Translations under genes and position numbers: made by a program
Notes under the pieces: model-generated
Seen by the model: only the letters and a program-made list of their open reading frames with translations
Told to the model about the DNA's origin: nothing
The model's database searches: none
Assembly: GCF_000766145.1 (NCBI RefSeq)
Contig: NZ_JNFB01000009.1
Span: forward strand, 18,563-82,562
Reading direction: 5' to 3'
Source: Paenilisteria newyorkensis
GTDB lineage: Bacteria; Bacillota; Bacilli; Lactobacillales; Listeriaceae
Length of the DNA stretch: 64,000 nucleotides
Shown: positions 53,539-63,101 of the stretch, one piece after another
Position numbering within the stretch: the first letter of the stretch is position 1
Layout of the letters: each line of letters opens with the position of its first letter

Positions 53539-54861
53539 TTATAAATTAGCATCAAAACCAAGCGCTGTTGTTTTGTCCGCAAACGTTCTTCCTAAAAAGT
53601 TCTTCGTATCCAAAATCGCCGTCGCATTCGTCGCGATTTTCGTCACGTCCATATCTTCATGACATGTGAGTAAAACGACTAAATCATATTCTGCGACACG
53701 CTCGTAATCAAGCGGAATACTTTGCTGCGTCTCTTTTTCATGATCGATAAAAGAAGTTGCGCACGTATCTAGAAAATCGACGCTCGCTCGCTGTTTCGTC
53801 AATAACTCGTGAATATCAAGCGCTGGCGATTCTCGTAAGTCTGAAATGTTTTCCTTGTAAGCCATGCCGACCAATAAAATTTTGCTTGCCGTTAAAGACT
53901 TACCGACTTTATTCAGCGCCATCATCGCTTTTCCGACAACGTGTTCCGGCATGCTTTTATTGACGTCTTGTGATAGCTCAATAAACCTACTGAAAAAGTT
54001 AGACGATTTCGCTTTCCATGAGAGGTACATCGGGTCAAGCGGAATACAGTGACCACCGATTCCAGGCCCCGGCGTAAATTTCATGAAACCGAATGGCTTT
54101 GTCGCAGCCGCATCAATCGTTTCCCAAATATTGATATCCAGCTTCTCTGCTAGCATCGCCATCTCGTTGATAAAAGCGATGTTGACGCTGCGGAATGTAT
54201 TTTCAAGAAGCTTGCTCATTTCGGCAATCTCGGTCGTGCTGACGGGAACCACTTGATTGATAATCTGATCGTAGACGTTGACCGCGTAATCTTTAGATGC
54301 TTCTGTAATACCGCCGACTACTTTTGGCGTGTTTTGAACAGTAAATCGTTTGTTGCCAGGATCCACGCGTTCTGGGGAGTACGCTGCGAAAAAGTCTGTA
54401 TCTAGACGCAATCCTTGTTTTTCGAGGCCTTGGCTAATAACTTCGCGGGTCGTCCCTGGATACGTTGTGCTCTCTAAGACGATAAGCGCGCCTTCTTTGA
54501 GATTCGCTGAAATAGCTGCCATCGCCGACTCGATAAAACGCATATCTGGTTCAAAGGAAGCGGTTAGTGGTGTTGGGACACAAATAATGATGATATCTGC
54601 TTGCTTTATTGTTGTTGCATCCGTTGTCGCAGTTAACTTTTGTGCAGTGACAAGTTCGTTTACGATTTCTGACGGGATGTCGCTAATATCTGATGTACCA
54701 GCGTTGATTGTGGCTACTTTTTTCTCGCTCGGATCGTATCCCGTCACGGTGAATCCTGCTTTAGCAAACGATACTGCGAGTGGAAGTCCGACATAGCCTA
54801 GACCCATAATGGTGATTGTTGCTGTGCGGGTTTCGATTTGTAATTTATGTTGTAGATTCAT
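53539..54861 (-). CDS. Nucleotide-sugar dehydrogenase, WbpA/TviB type (locus B)
   Basis: 440 aa. NAD site MGLGYVGLPLAVSFAKAG, ENTFRSVNIAFINEMAML, catalytic Cys in FTPGPGIGGHCIPLDPMYLSW and MAYKENISDLRESPA. The HCIPLDP and YLSWKA signature groups it with UDP-GlcNAc/GalNAc 6-dehydrogenases rather than the WecC-like pair elsewhere in this window. Product: UDP-HexNAc uronate. Its start overlaps the polymerase stop by 17 bases. Confidence 0.92.
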   Translation of the reverse strand: MNLQHKLQIETRTATITIMGLGYVGLPLAVSFAKAGFTVTGYDPSEKKVATINAGTSDISDIPSEIVNELVTAQKLTATTDATTIKQADIIIICVPTPLTASFEPDMRFIESAMAAISANLKEGALIVLESTTYPGTTREVISQGLEKQGLRLDTDFFAAYSPERVDPGNKRFTVQNTPKVVGGITEASKDYAVNVYDQIINQVVPVSTTEIAEMSKLLENTFRSVNIAFINEMAMLAEKLDINIWETIDAAATKPFGFMKFTPGPGIGGHCIPLDPMYLSWKAKSSNFFSRFIELSQDVNKSMPEHVVGKAMMALNKVGKSLTASKILLVGMAYKENISDLRESPALDIHELLTKQRASVDFLDTCATSFIDHEKETQQSIPLDYERVAEYDLVVLLTCHEDMDVTKIATNATAILDTKNFLGRTFADKTTALGFDANL

Positions 54862-56170
54862 TTATTTTTGCTCCTTCATTCGTTTTTTTAGCGGTGAGTA
54901 GATAGTTGATAATAATCGCGAGGAGTAGCCCGTGCGTGAGGAATGTCGTGATAAGAGAGGAATCAATCAAGCTCCAAATTGGCATAGCGAGGAGCACAAC
55001 GCTCAGTAAAAAGTGATTATGCTTGGCGATGCTGTCATAAATCCATAGAATCAGGGCTAAAATTCCTGTATAAATCGCGACTCCCCAGAGACCAAATGCG
55101 GAGAAGGCATCCGCCCAAAGGTTCGCATTTGCAGAAGCTTCTAAATTATTAAAATACGCTTCACCGATTAAGAATGGTGGATTCGCATCGTAAGGATAGT
55201 CAACGAAACTGCTGAAGATACTATAACCAAGATGCGTGTAGGGATTCGCTGTAAAGAAATCATAGTAGAAACTAGAGAGAACACCTGGCACCATCATGAG
55301 TCGTCGCGTCATAATTTCGGTAAACTGAATGCCACCTGTTAGAAAATCAAGTACGAGACACGCAAACACTAGCAGACAGATACTGTATAAGAATCGAACT
55401 CCGAAGTTCTTGCCTTTTTTACCGACACACCAGAGAATTCCTAAGATGAATAAGGTAGAAAAGGCGATACTTTTTTGGCCCGTTGTGGAGAAAATAATCA
55501 GCTGGCTTAAAATCCCAATGACGATAAACATTGTTTTTTTACTAATCACGCCGATTCCCATTAGTAGTGGGTTGAAAATTTTCGATTGCCAGTTCATGGC
55601 GTAAGCGGCGATAGAGCCTTTCCCTTCTTCGTGGTAATCTGCGCGAATGTCGTATACATCATAAAAATTTACCATCCGGAAATGAAATCCAAATTTGAGA
55701 AAAATGAGCCCGAATAAACCGAACCAACTAATATAAAGAATCGTGCGGACAAAGGCTTGTTTGATGCGTAGAGGGTAAATTTTTAATTGTTTCCACTTGC
55801 CGACACTTCCGAGGAGCGCCAAACAGCCGAGTAAGACTAGTTTATAAAAGAAGAAGCCGTCTAATGGATTTTCTCGTACAAAGTCGGGCATCACCATCGT
55901 GGGGATGTAAACTAAGATGTAGAGTAACCAATAAACGACTTGGGATGGGCGGGTCACGGTTGACTCTGACCAAATGATTGGGATGAGCGCCAAGATGATA
56001 GATATCGCCTTTACTGATCCCGATGGTTGGAGGTTAATCAATGAATAGTAGCTGTAACTCGGAGATATGAGGTAAATATAGCCAATATAGAGGCAGGCGA
56101 TGTAAAATAATACGCCGATAACAAGAACTAACTTTTCTACTTTCAGCTTCACTGATTGTACTCCTCTCAT
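54845..56170 (-). CDS. EPS polymerase, Wzy-type membrane protein (locus B)
   Basis: 441 aa with about 11-12 membrane helices, a long outer loop and the oligosaccharide-repeat polymerase arrangement (TGQKSIAFSTLFILGILW, DAFSAFGLWGVAIYTGIL). Start uncertain: ATG at 56170 with AAGGAAAG, or GTG at 56152 with GGAG at 8 bases (then MKLKVEK). It lies directly behind Wzx, separated by one copy of a 64-nt repeated sequence. Intact, unlike the locus A polymerase. Confidence 0.85.
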   Translation of the reverse strand: MRGVQSVKLKVEKLVLVIGVLFYIACLYIGYIYLISPSYSYYSLINLQPSGSVKAISIILALIPIIWSESTVTRPSQVVYWLLYILVYIPTMVMPDFVRENPLDGFFFYKLVLLGCLALLGSVGKWKQLKIYPLRIKQAFVRTILYISWFGLFGLIFLKFGFHFRMVNFYDVYDIRADYHEEGKGSIAAYAMNWQSKIFNPLLMGIGVISKKTMFIVIGILSQLIIFSTTGQKSIAFSTLFILGILWCVGKKGKNFGVRFLYSICLLVFACLVLDFLTGGIQFTEIMTRRLMMVPGVLSSFYYDFFTANPYTHLGYSIFSSFVDYPYDANPPFLIGEAYFNNLEASANANLWADAFSAFGLWGVAIYTGILALILWIYDSIAKHNHFLLSVVLLAMPIWSLIDSSLITTFLTHGLLLAIIINYLLTAKKTNEGAKINESTT

Positions 56171-56186
56171 GTTCTCTTTCCTTACT

Positions 56187-56250
56187 TCTATTTAACCATG
56201 GCTGGCAGTTTTAGCGTATTTTACTTTGTCATCCATGTGTGACAAATGCG
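56187..56250 (-). repeat. 64-nt repeated EPS-locus element, copy 1
   Basis: Ungapped 50 of 64 match to 62977-63040, with TCTATTTAACCATGG identical and an inverted repeat TTTGTCA-N8-TGACAAA (56225-56246). It spans the wzx stop and the wzx-wzy gap, upstream of wzy. Confidence 0.75.
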
Positions 56251-57482
56251 AAATTTCGTAGTGCGCGGTAGGATAAAAATAGAAATACCCCATAAAAAAT
56301 ACTGCCAACAAGCGCGTAACCGGTAAGGACTGTGAGGATATCCCATTGCTGCAGATGCGCGAGGAAGAATAACACCACGATACTGATAAAACGTGAGGCA
56401 TCCCATAGAAATTGCGTTTTTTGACACCCGAGTAAATACAATGTTTGCGAAACCGGTACGGTGACCAATTGCAGATAGAAAACTGGCAATAAACGCTGGG
56501 CATATTCACCGGACACACGCCATTCTTCTCCAAAAATTAACGCGAAAATACTTGGTGCAAAAAAAGCGAAAATAGCGAAAATCGGTAAGCCATACAGTAC
56601 TGCTTTTCGGACGACATTTTTAAATAAGTCGAAAACGCGTGCCGATTCTGTGTGCATTCCTTTTGCCGCAACGCTATAAAAAACTTGGCCGAGTACACTT
56701 GTTAATAGTACGATTGGCATCCCAATTACGCGTTGGCCCATCCCGAAAAATCCAGCGACTTCGTTTCCAAAATAGTAGGTAATTAATAATAGCGGGGCTT
56801 GTAATGTCAAAGCGTTGATGAATAATGATCCTGATGAAAACAATGGATAGCGATAATATTTGCGAACTAAAAAGCCGATATTGCGTTTAGTGAAACCCAC
56901 TTTGACACGTGTTTTCCAAAAGCTGATGCCTTGAATAGTTGCACTTCCAAATCGGCCAAATACATCACCAATAATCAGTCCGAAGCTCGGCGTAGTAAGT
57001 TGCAAGCCAGATGTCACAGCACTTTGTGTTAATTTTGCATGAGAAATCGTTGTGAATCGTTGTTCGCGCATCTGCCAAAATGTGAAGGTTTGAATCGCGC
57101 TCCCCAAGAAAATACCTAAGAAAAGTAATAGAACGACATGCGGAGATGCATGCACATTCAGCAAAGAGAACGCGGAGATTCCTGTGAGAAGGTATAGGAG
57201 GAACATCAAGGCAGATAGGAGGAGCGCTATGCTTAGACACATTTTTACGAGTAAAGTCGCTACACGCTTCGTTTTGGCTAGCGGAATCGCCCGTTCTAAG
57301 GACAAGGCCATACTGTTGCTGAAAATACTAATGATGCTAAGATAAACTGTGTATGTTCCAAAAATATCTGGACCATACATACGTGACAAGAAAGGTGCGG
57401 CAAAAAATACGAGACATTGCGCTAAGATATTACCTTTTAGTAACCGCCATGCAAATTTCTTGAAATTCGTCGCTTTATTCAT
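56229..57482 (-). CDS. EPS flippase, Wzx/MOP superfamily (locus B)
   Basis: 417 aa from the ATG at 57482 (GGTGA 6 bases upstream; a GTG two codons earlier overlaps that site). About 12 membrane helices; opening FKKFAWRLLKGNILAQCLVF and YGPDIFGTYTVYLSIISIFS typical of repeat-unit exporters. Little similarity to the locus A flippase, implying a different repeat unit. Its last codons overlap the 64-nt element. Confidence 0.9.
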   Translation of the reverse strand: MNKATNFKKFAWRLLKGNILAQCLVFFAAPFLSRMYGPDIFGTYTVYLSIISIFSNSMALSLERAIPLAKTKRVATLLVKMCLSIALLLSALMFLLYLLTGISAFSLLNVHASPHVVLLLFLGIFLGSAIQTFTFWQMREQRFTTISHAKLTQSAVTSGLQLTTPSFGLIIGDVFGRFGSATIQGISFWKTRVKVGFTKRNIGFLVRKYYRYPLFSSGSLFINALTLQAPLLLITYYFGNEVAGFFGMGQRVIGMPIVLLTSVLGQVFYSVAAKGMHTESARVFDLFKNVVRKAVLYGLPIFAIFAFFAPSIFALIFGEEWRVSGEYAQRLLPVFYLQLVTVPVSQTLYLLGCQKTQFLWDASRFISIVVLFFLAHLQQWDILTVLTGYALVGSIFYGVFLFLSYRALRNFAFVTHG

Positions 57483-57502
57483 CGCCACTCACCTTCTCCT
57501 TC

Positions 57503-58180
57503 TTATTTGTAGTAATAAGCTGTTTTCTTAGTCGGCTTAGCTTTGTTACAAATGATTCCGACTACGTTCGCGCCTGCTGTTTTCACTTCTCTAATCGTCT
57601 GCTCAAGCTTACTCCGCTTGACAGTGCGTAAACCAACGACCACGATTACCCCATCCACCTTGCTCGCAATAATCGGTGTATCTGCAACAATCGCAGGTGG
57701 CGCGTCAATAAAAATGAAATCATATGCTGCATCCAATTCCGCAAAAAAGGCGTCAAAGTCAAAACTTGCAAGTAACTCCGCCGGATTGTACGGTAACATC
57801 CCTGATACCAATACATCCAGATTCTCCACTGCCGTTTTCTGAATCGCTTTTTTCACGTTTGTTTCTTCTTTCAAAATATCCGCAAACCCGTAATAATTCT
57901 CCACTTGGAAAATATCATGTTGTGTTGGACGTCGTAAATCTCCATCAATAATGAGAACCCTCTTATCTTGCTGAGCAAAAAATGCTGCTAAATTCGCAAT
58001 AACGACCGACTTCCCTTCACCAGAAGCCGATGAAGTCACCATAAAATGCTTGGCGCTACGCTTTTCTGCGAGAAACTGTAAACCTGTGCGAATCATTCGA
58101 AATTGTTCCGCAATTTGTGTATTTCGCTGCGTAAAAACGGTTAATTTCTTATCCTCTTTGTTTTTTGCTTTTCTCATCAT
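57503..58180 (-). CDS. Tyrosine-protein kinase CpsD/CapB type (locus B)
   Basis: 225 aa BY-kinase: Walker A SSASGEGKS, A' LIIDGDLRRPT, Walker B FIFIDAPPA and a C-terminal AYYYK tyrosine cluster. The start overlaps the CpsC stop as ATGA, as for a kinase-adaptor pair. It controls polymer length and export. ATG at 58180 with GGAGG. Confidence 0.94.
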   Translation of the reverse strand: MMRKAKNKEDKKLTVFTQRNTQIAEQFRMIRTGLQFLAEKRSAKHFMVTSSASGEGKSVVIANLAAFFAQQDKRVLIIDGDLRRPTQHDIFQVENYYGFADILKEETNVKKAIQKTAVENLDVLVSGMLPYNPAELLASFDFDAFFAELDAAYDFIFIDAPPAIVADTPIIASKVDGVIVVVGLRTVKRSKLEQTIREVKTAGANVVGIICNKAKPTKKTAYYYK

Positions 58181-58848
58181 AATTTCCTCCTCTCAATGCT
58201 TCCCAACACTTGAATGTCCACCAAAGCTTCCACATCTTCACGCGTTCTAAGTTTTGTATTTGTCAATTCGATAATTACAAATATCGCAATGGCAAGCGTT
58301 ACACCTGCTATAAAACCTAACAAAATGGTAATTTTCAAATTAGGGCTCACTGGAACTTGACTATTTTCCAATTCCGCTGGTGACAACACACGGACATTCT
58401 TCTCATCCATCATCGTTTTCGCCTCTTCTTGCAAAATTTCAGATAGCGTATTGACGACGAGAACCGCTTGCTCCGGGTCCGTATCCTGCACGCCAATCAC
58501 CAAAACTTGCGAGGATCCTTCATTCGTCACCGTAATTCGACTAGCTAGTTCTTTGTTTGAATCAGCTAAGTTAAGCTCATCGCGCACTTGATTTAGCACG
58601 CTACCACTTGTCACAATCACTTGATACGTGCTAATTAACTGCTTGTTCAGCTGTACGTCAAAATTACGATTATCTTCATTTTTTTCAGGCTTCACAAGCA
58701 CTTGACTTGTTGCTTCATACTGCTTCTCAACAAAATGATTCGTATACACGAACGCTGTTGCCATTCCCATAATGCCAAGGATGGCGACAACCCACCAAAA
58801 ACGTTTCAAAATCGTGATAATACCACTTAAATCAATTGTTTTGTCCAT
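58177..58848 (-). CDS. Wzz/CpsC chain-length regulator and kinase adaptor (locus B)
   Basis: 223 aa: membrane helices at about 16-34 and 172-192, extracellular Wzz part (YEATSQVLVKPEKNE, IGVQDTDPEQAVLVVNTL), short C-terminal cytosolic tail ending ERRKL. It activates the CpsD encoded next. AAGGAG upstream of ATG at 58848. Confidence 0.93.
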   Translation of the reverse strand: MDKTIDLSGIITILKRFWWVVAILGIMGMATAFVYTNHFVEKQYEATSQVLVKPEKNEDNRNFDVQLNKQLISTYQVIVTSGSVLNQVRDELNLADSNKELASRITVTNEGSSQVLVIGVQDTDPEQAVLVVNTLSEILQEEAKTMMDEKNVRVLSPAELENSQVPVSPNLKITILLGFIAGVTLAIAIFVIIELTNTKLRTREDVEALVDIQVLGSIERRKL

Positions 58849-58873
58849 TGTTTTATCGTCTCCTTAAGCTTTT

Positions 58874-60133
58874 TTATGACTGAAACTGCTGGCAATTCGT
58901 GTAACGGTGCAATGTTCCAAGCGTGATATACGTCAATTCCTCATGAACGCCTTCAAAAATATTTTTTGTATCAAAAATTTGCATGGTAGCCATACTAGTT
59001 AATAACGACATTGGCAAGTGCTTGAATTCATCATGTTCCGTCGCGATAATCGCCATATCAGCGTTTGCAAAAGCAGTTTCTGGATTCATGTTGTAATACG
59101 CTACATGTGGGTCATATACATGAACCTCTATACCGCGTTGTTGCAAATGCTCGGCTATCTTTAGCGCTGGACTTTCGCGAATATCATCAACATTGCCTTT
59201 ATAAGCTGCGCCGAGAATGACTACTTTTTTCGCCGCTTTATTCGTGATTGTCTCCACACTTTCCGCGATATATTCTGGCATACTACTGTTGATTTTTCTG
59301 GCTGTTTGGATAAGCGGTGTCTGTTCTGGCGCAGCGGTCGTGATAAAGTACGGATCAACTGCGAGACAATGTCCACCCACGCCTGGCCCCGGTGTATGAA
59401 TATTCACACGAGGATGCTTATTCGCCATTTCAATAACCTTCAGCGCATTAATTCCAAGCTCCGTTGATAGTTTCACCAATTCATTCGCAAGGGCAATATT
59501 CGTGTCGCGAAACGTGTTTTCCATCAATTTTGAAAGTTCGGCCGTGGAAGCATCCGTCAATAACATCTCGCCTTCTACAAATGTTTGGTAAACAGCCTCA
59601 CCGGCGCTGGCACAGGCCGGTGTTACCCCACCGATAATCCGGTTATTACGCACTAATTCCGCCATAATTTGACCTGGTAGCACGCGCTCTGGACAATGGA
59701 CTAAATGCACATCCACACCTATCGTAAAGCCCGCTTCTTCTAACATCGGCTGAATCACGCCCGTCGTTGTTTTCGGTGCTACCGTAGACTCTAAAATGAT
59801 GGTATTTCCTGTTATAAGCAGCGGAATCACGTCTTTCACCGCTTGGCGAATGTATCTCGTATCACACGAATGATCCTCCGTATGCGGCGTCGGAACGGCG
59901 ATGATGAACGTATCGGCTGGCTCTAATTGGCTCACTGGGCGTAATAATCCGCTGGCTAAAACGCCTTGAAAAGCTTCCTGTAATCCCGGCTCTTCAATGT
60001 GAATAAAGCCAGATTGTAAACGGGCGATAACCTCTTTATTCGTATCAAAACCAATCACTTCTTGCCCGTGTTTCGCGAACATAACTGCCGTTGGTAAACC
60101 AATATATCCAAGTCCAATCGTTGCTATTTTCAT
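58874..60133 (-). CDS. Nucleotide-sugar dehydrogenase, UDP-ManNAcA/WecC type (locus B)
   Basis: 419 aa, the same subfamily as 21538-22809 (shared [68 protein letters not shown]). The catalytic Cys is in GGHCLAV. It makes a UDP-aminouronate, probably UDP-ManNAcA. Presence in both loci points to an acidic sugar in both polymers or an ancestral duplication. ATG at 60133 with AGGAGG. Confidence 0.93.
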   Translation of the reverse strand: [419 protein letters not shown]

Positions 60134-60144
60134 CTTTATTCCTC

Positions 60145-61347
60145 CTAATTTAATTCATATCCTTCATTCACTTCATAACTTTTAACTAATTCTACAAACT
60201 TTTCTTTCAAAACGCGTGCATCAAAATGAGTTTCCGCAAGCACTCGTGCTCGCTCTCCCATTTCTAATTTTTCCGTTTTATGATTGTGTAGCCTTTTTAG
60301 AAAATCATAGTATCCGGCCTTATCATCGTAATCAAATCCTGCACCTGCTTTGTTTTCCCGTAATAAATCATCTTGCCAACCTTTGAAATTCAAAACGATT
60401 GGCTTGCTCAGCGATAGGAAGTCAAAAAATTTGTTGGAACTATTTTCAGCAGCTAGAATTGGAACATTTGCTAAATTCACAATCCCGACGTCACTCGCTG
60501 ACATCCAGCTAAAAACCTCTGCTTTTGGCATATTATCGAGTAACCAAATGTTTGTTAACCCGCGATTCCGAATCGTCTCTACCATCATCGCCTTCTCTTT
60601 GCCGCGTCCAATCAAGATGTAATGAATATTAGGGTCTGGATGCTGTGTCGCGACATCGAGTAGGAAAGAAAGATCATTCGCCGCGCCAAATGTTCCTGGG
60701 TATAGCGCGATTGTCTTACCAATTAGTTCCGGGTATTGCATTTCAATGTGATTTCGTTCACATTCAGAGGCATACTGAGTTGCTTTAGCACAATGCGCGA
60801 GATTCGTTATGACACTAACTTTGCTTTTCTCCATACCTTTTCGAACAATGTTACGCTTAATCCCATCAGAAAGAGCTACAATATGAGAGGCGTGACGATA
60901 AATCAATTTCTCCAAACCGCGAACCATTTTGATAACAGCCTTGTTGCGGATAATTCCCATTTCAATCGGTGCATCTGGCCATACATCCCGAACTTCAAAT
61001 ATAAAAGGCACGCGCTTGATTTTTGCTACGATGAGTGCTGTAATTCCCACTGTGATTGGCGCAGAACTTGCATAAATAACATCCACATTCTTTTCTTTCA
61101 ACCCAAGATAGATGCTTTTAATGACAAACAGGAGGAAAGCCAGCACACGCTTATGAAAGGCAAAAGTATGATCATAATTCGTTTTTGTCGAAGCAATCTG
61201 GATACCGTCTAATTCTTTTTCCGCCATGTTCTTTCCGGTTAACATGGTCACCTCAACACCATCTTCTGCTAACTTCTTCGCTAATTCATATGGCCTTGTT
61301 AAGCCATTCTCTGACTCAAAATGTTGGCTGATATACAGTACTTTCAT
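60145..61347 (-). CDS. Glycosyltransferase family 4, WbuB-like (locus B)
   Basis: 400 aa GT-B: N-terminal ISQHFESENGLTRPYELAKKL loop, DVIYASSAPITVGITAL, FEVRDVWPDAPIEMG (typical of WbuB/FnlB-linked transferases) and the C-terminal donor domain with YPGTFGAANDLSFLLD, although the EX7E motif is replaced by a NSSNKFFDFLSLSKPIV form. It probably adds an N-acetyl deoxy sugar. It overlaps the next gene upstream by 32 bases. Confidence 0.9.
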   Translation of the reverse strand: MKVLYISQHFESENGLTRPYELAKKLAEDGVEVTMLTGKNMAEKELDGIQIASTKTNYDHTFAFHKRVLAFLLFVIKSIYLGLKEKNVDVIYASSAPITVGITALIVAKIKRVPFIFEVRDVWPDAPIEMGIIRNKAVIKMVRGLEKLIYRHASHIVALSDGIKRNIVRKGMEKSKVSVITNLAHCAKATQYASECERNHIEMQYPELIGKTIALYPGTFGAANDLSFLLDVATQHPDPNIHYILIGRGKEKAMMVETIRNRGLTNIWLLDNMPKAEVFSWMSASDVGIVNLANVPILAAENSSNKFFDFLSLSKPIVLNFKGWQDDLLRENKAGAGFDYDDKAGYYDFLKRLHNHKTEKLEMGERARVLAETHFDARVLKEKFVELVKSYEVNEGYELN

Positions 61348-62494
61348 TTAGCACCTCGCTTGTTGCCACTTCGTAAAGGGCAAGTAATTTTTTCCCTTCT
61401 GCCGTCCAATTGTAGGTTTTCTCGTAGTGATAACGTCCATTTGCGCCCATTTCTTGTTGTAACTTCTTACTTTTCAGCAACCGTTCAATCGCGTTCACTA
61501 CTTCTAAATTATCCAGTGGATTGACGCTATAGCCGCTTTGTGTTTCTTCCATTAATTCCGACCACATCGGGAAATCCGACACGATCATTGGCAACTCGGC
61601 TGACATATATTCAAACATCTTCGTCGCCATCGATTCCATATAATTCGGTATAGGCTTTAATAGGCAAAGTCCAGCCGTAGCATTAGCCATATGGGCACCA
61701 ATTTCGTCATTTGGGATTCTGCCTAGTCGCTCGACATTGCTCATTAGACCATTCTTTGAGACAAAAACATCGATTTTTTCGTTATCTGCTTCAAAAATGG
61801 GACCTATTAATTTTAATTTCAAATCCTCATATCCTGACTGCTTCAAGTTTTTCAGCGCCTCTAGCATAATCCATAACCCACGATTTTCTTCAATTCCGCC
61901 GATATAGATTAGCGTCTGCTCCACACTTTCCGGTGACGATAATGCTTCTTGGTATGTGGGATAATTCAGTATATCGTCGTATCGTTGCGTGACATATGAA
62001 TAATCTTTTTTATAGGACGTCTCAGCGAATATGACATTATCACACAGCTTCAGACATCTTTGCTCCATTCGCTTAACGATTTTGGCAAGTGGTGTGCGCA
62101 AAGCCGCTGGAATCCATGCCTTCGTTTCCAAGGCTTTCGGAAAATTTTCATGCATGTCGTAAAGGAAAACTCCTTTCTTTTTTCGCAATATTGGCAAAAG
62201 TAATAATAATTCAGGGTCATGAAAATGATAATACTTCGCGTCCGATTGACGAATAGCCTTGTAAATGCTCAACCATCTTGTGAATCGCTTGAACCGGCTA
62301 CCTTTTTGGAATAACCTTTGCGTTAAATTCTGGCGAAATTCGGGTTGTTGCGTCGTCTCCACCGCCATTTGCTCCACCTGATAACCGGCTTTTAGTAGTG
62401 TATCGATTTCTTTGTAGTAAATTCGTGTATCGTTCCAGACGTGCACTGAGCTGTAAACAAATACTTTTTTTTCGTTTAATGGCTTATTTTTCAT
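61316..62494 (-). CDS. Glycosyltransferase family 4 (locus B)
   Basis: 392 aa GT-B: YSSVHVWNDTRIYYKEIDTL opening, YHFHDPELLLLLPIL, DMHENFPKALETKAW, donor domain YIGGIEENRGLWIMLEAL and the MESMATKMFEYMSAELPMIV motif. It acts on the cytosolic lipid-linked unit. It overlaps the DUF4352 stop at its start (62484-62494) and the next transferase at its end, so the genes are tightly coupled. Confidence 0.9.
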   Translation of the reverse strand: MKNKPLNEKKVFVYSSVHVWNDTRIYYKEIDTLLKAGYQVEQMAVETTQQPEFRQNLTQRLFQKGSRFKRFTRWLSIYKAIRQSDAKYYHFHDPELLLLLPILRKKKGVFLYDMHENFPKALETKAWIPAALRTPLAKIVKRMEQRCLKLCDNVIFAETSYKKDYSYVTQRYDDILNYPTYQEALSSPESVEQTLIYIGGIEENRGLWIMLEALKNLKQSGYEDLKLKLIGPIFEADNEKIDVFVSKNGLMSNVERLGRIPNDEIGAHMANATAGLCLLKPIPNYMESMATKMFEYMSAELPMIVSDFPMWSELMEETQSGYSVNPLDNLEVVNAIERLLKSKKLQQEMGANGRYHYEKTYNWTAEGKKLLALYEVATSEVLNESTVYQPTF

Positions 62495-62921
62495 CGACTT
62501 TTCCTAAATCCCAAGTCAGCGTTTCTCCTTCTGGTGAGGTGTAGGTCAGTAATACTTTGTCTTGTTCTTTCGGAAATTCATAGTAGCCATCCCCTGTGAT
62601 AGTCTCGCCTTTTGCGATTTCTTGACCGAAGTTGTTACCGCCTGTCATCTGGTAATCTTTCTTGTTCACCGTGATGTGGAAGTTTCCAGCACCGATTCCT
62701 GTTGTTTGTTTCGTATTATTTTTAACCTCAAAGTGGACTCGCACTTTTTTGGCGTTATTGACCAGCTGAACATCGGCCACCTTGATGAATAGACCATTTA
62801 TATCTTGTGTGGTACCAATATCTGTTTTTGGTTGTAATAAAGTCGCATTAATCGCTAAACCAACCGTTAGTACTAAAATGGCGACCATTCCTGCTATTGT
62901 GAACTTCTTTTTATTTTTCAT
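62484..62921 (-). CDS. DUF4352 membrane-anchored protein (locus B)
   Basis: 145 aa. One N-terminal hydrophobic anchor or signal (FTIAGMVAILVLTVGLAIN) without a lipobox cysteine, unlike its locus A counterpart. The DUF4352 core is kept: GLFIKVADV, VHFEVKNNTK, FGQEIAKGETITGDGYYEFP. ATG at 62921 with AAAGGAG. It stands between the Ig-repeat gene and the first EPS gene, the same place as in locus A. Confidence 0.87.
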   Translation of the reverse strand: MKNKKKFTIAGMVAILVLTVGLAINATLLQPKTDIGTTQDINGLFIKVADVQLVNNAKKVRVHFEVKNNTKQTTGIGAGNFHITVNKKDYQMTGGNNFGQEIAKGETITGDGYYEFPKEQDKVLLTYTSPEGETLTWDLGKVDEK

Positions 62922-62976
62922 AAAAATGATTCTCCTTTATTAGTTGTTGGATACCTGTTTTGTTCGGCTCCTTAAC

Positions 62977-63040
62977 TCTATTTAACCATGGTTGGCTTTT
63001 TTCTTGTATTTTGTTTTGTCATCGTATAGTGACAATTGCG
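62977..63040 (-). repeat. 64-nt repeated EPS-locus element, copy 2
   Basis: Ungapped partner of 56187-56250, with TTGTCA-N8-TGACAA at about 63016-63035. Here it is in the leader between the Ig-repeat gene terminator and the DUF4352 gene, about 55 bases upstream of the ATG at 62921. Confidence 0.75.
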
Positions 63041-63052
63041 AGAGAATGGCAA

Positions 63053-63099
63053 AAAAGCAAGTACAGGACAACGGATATAGTCGCCCTGTACTTGCTTTT
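63053..63099 (-). terminator. Terminator of the locus B Ig-repeat gene
   Basis: 15-bp perfect stem (AAAAGCAAGTACAGG and its complement), 17-base loop, T-run on the minus strand. As in locus A, a strong terminator separates the surface-protein gene from the DUF4352/EPS genes. Confidence 0.9.
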
Positions 63100-63101
63100 C
63101 C

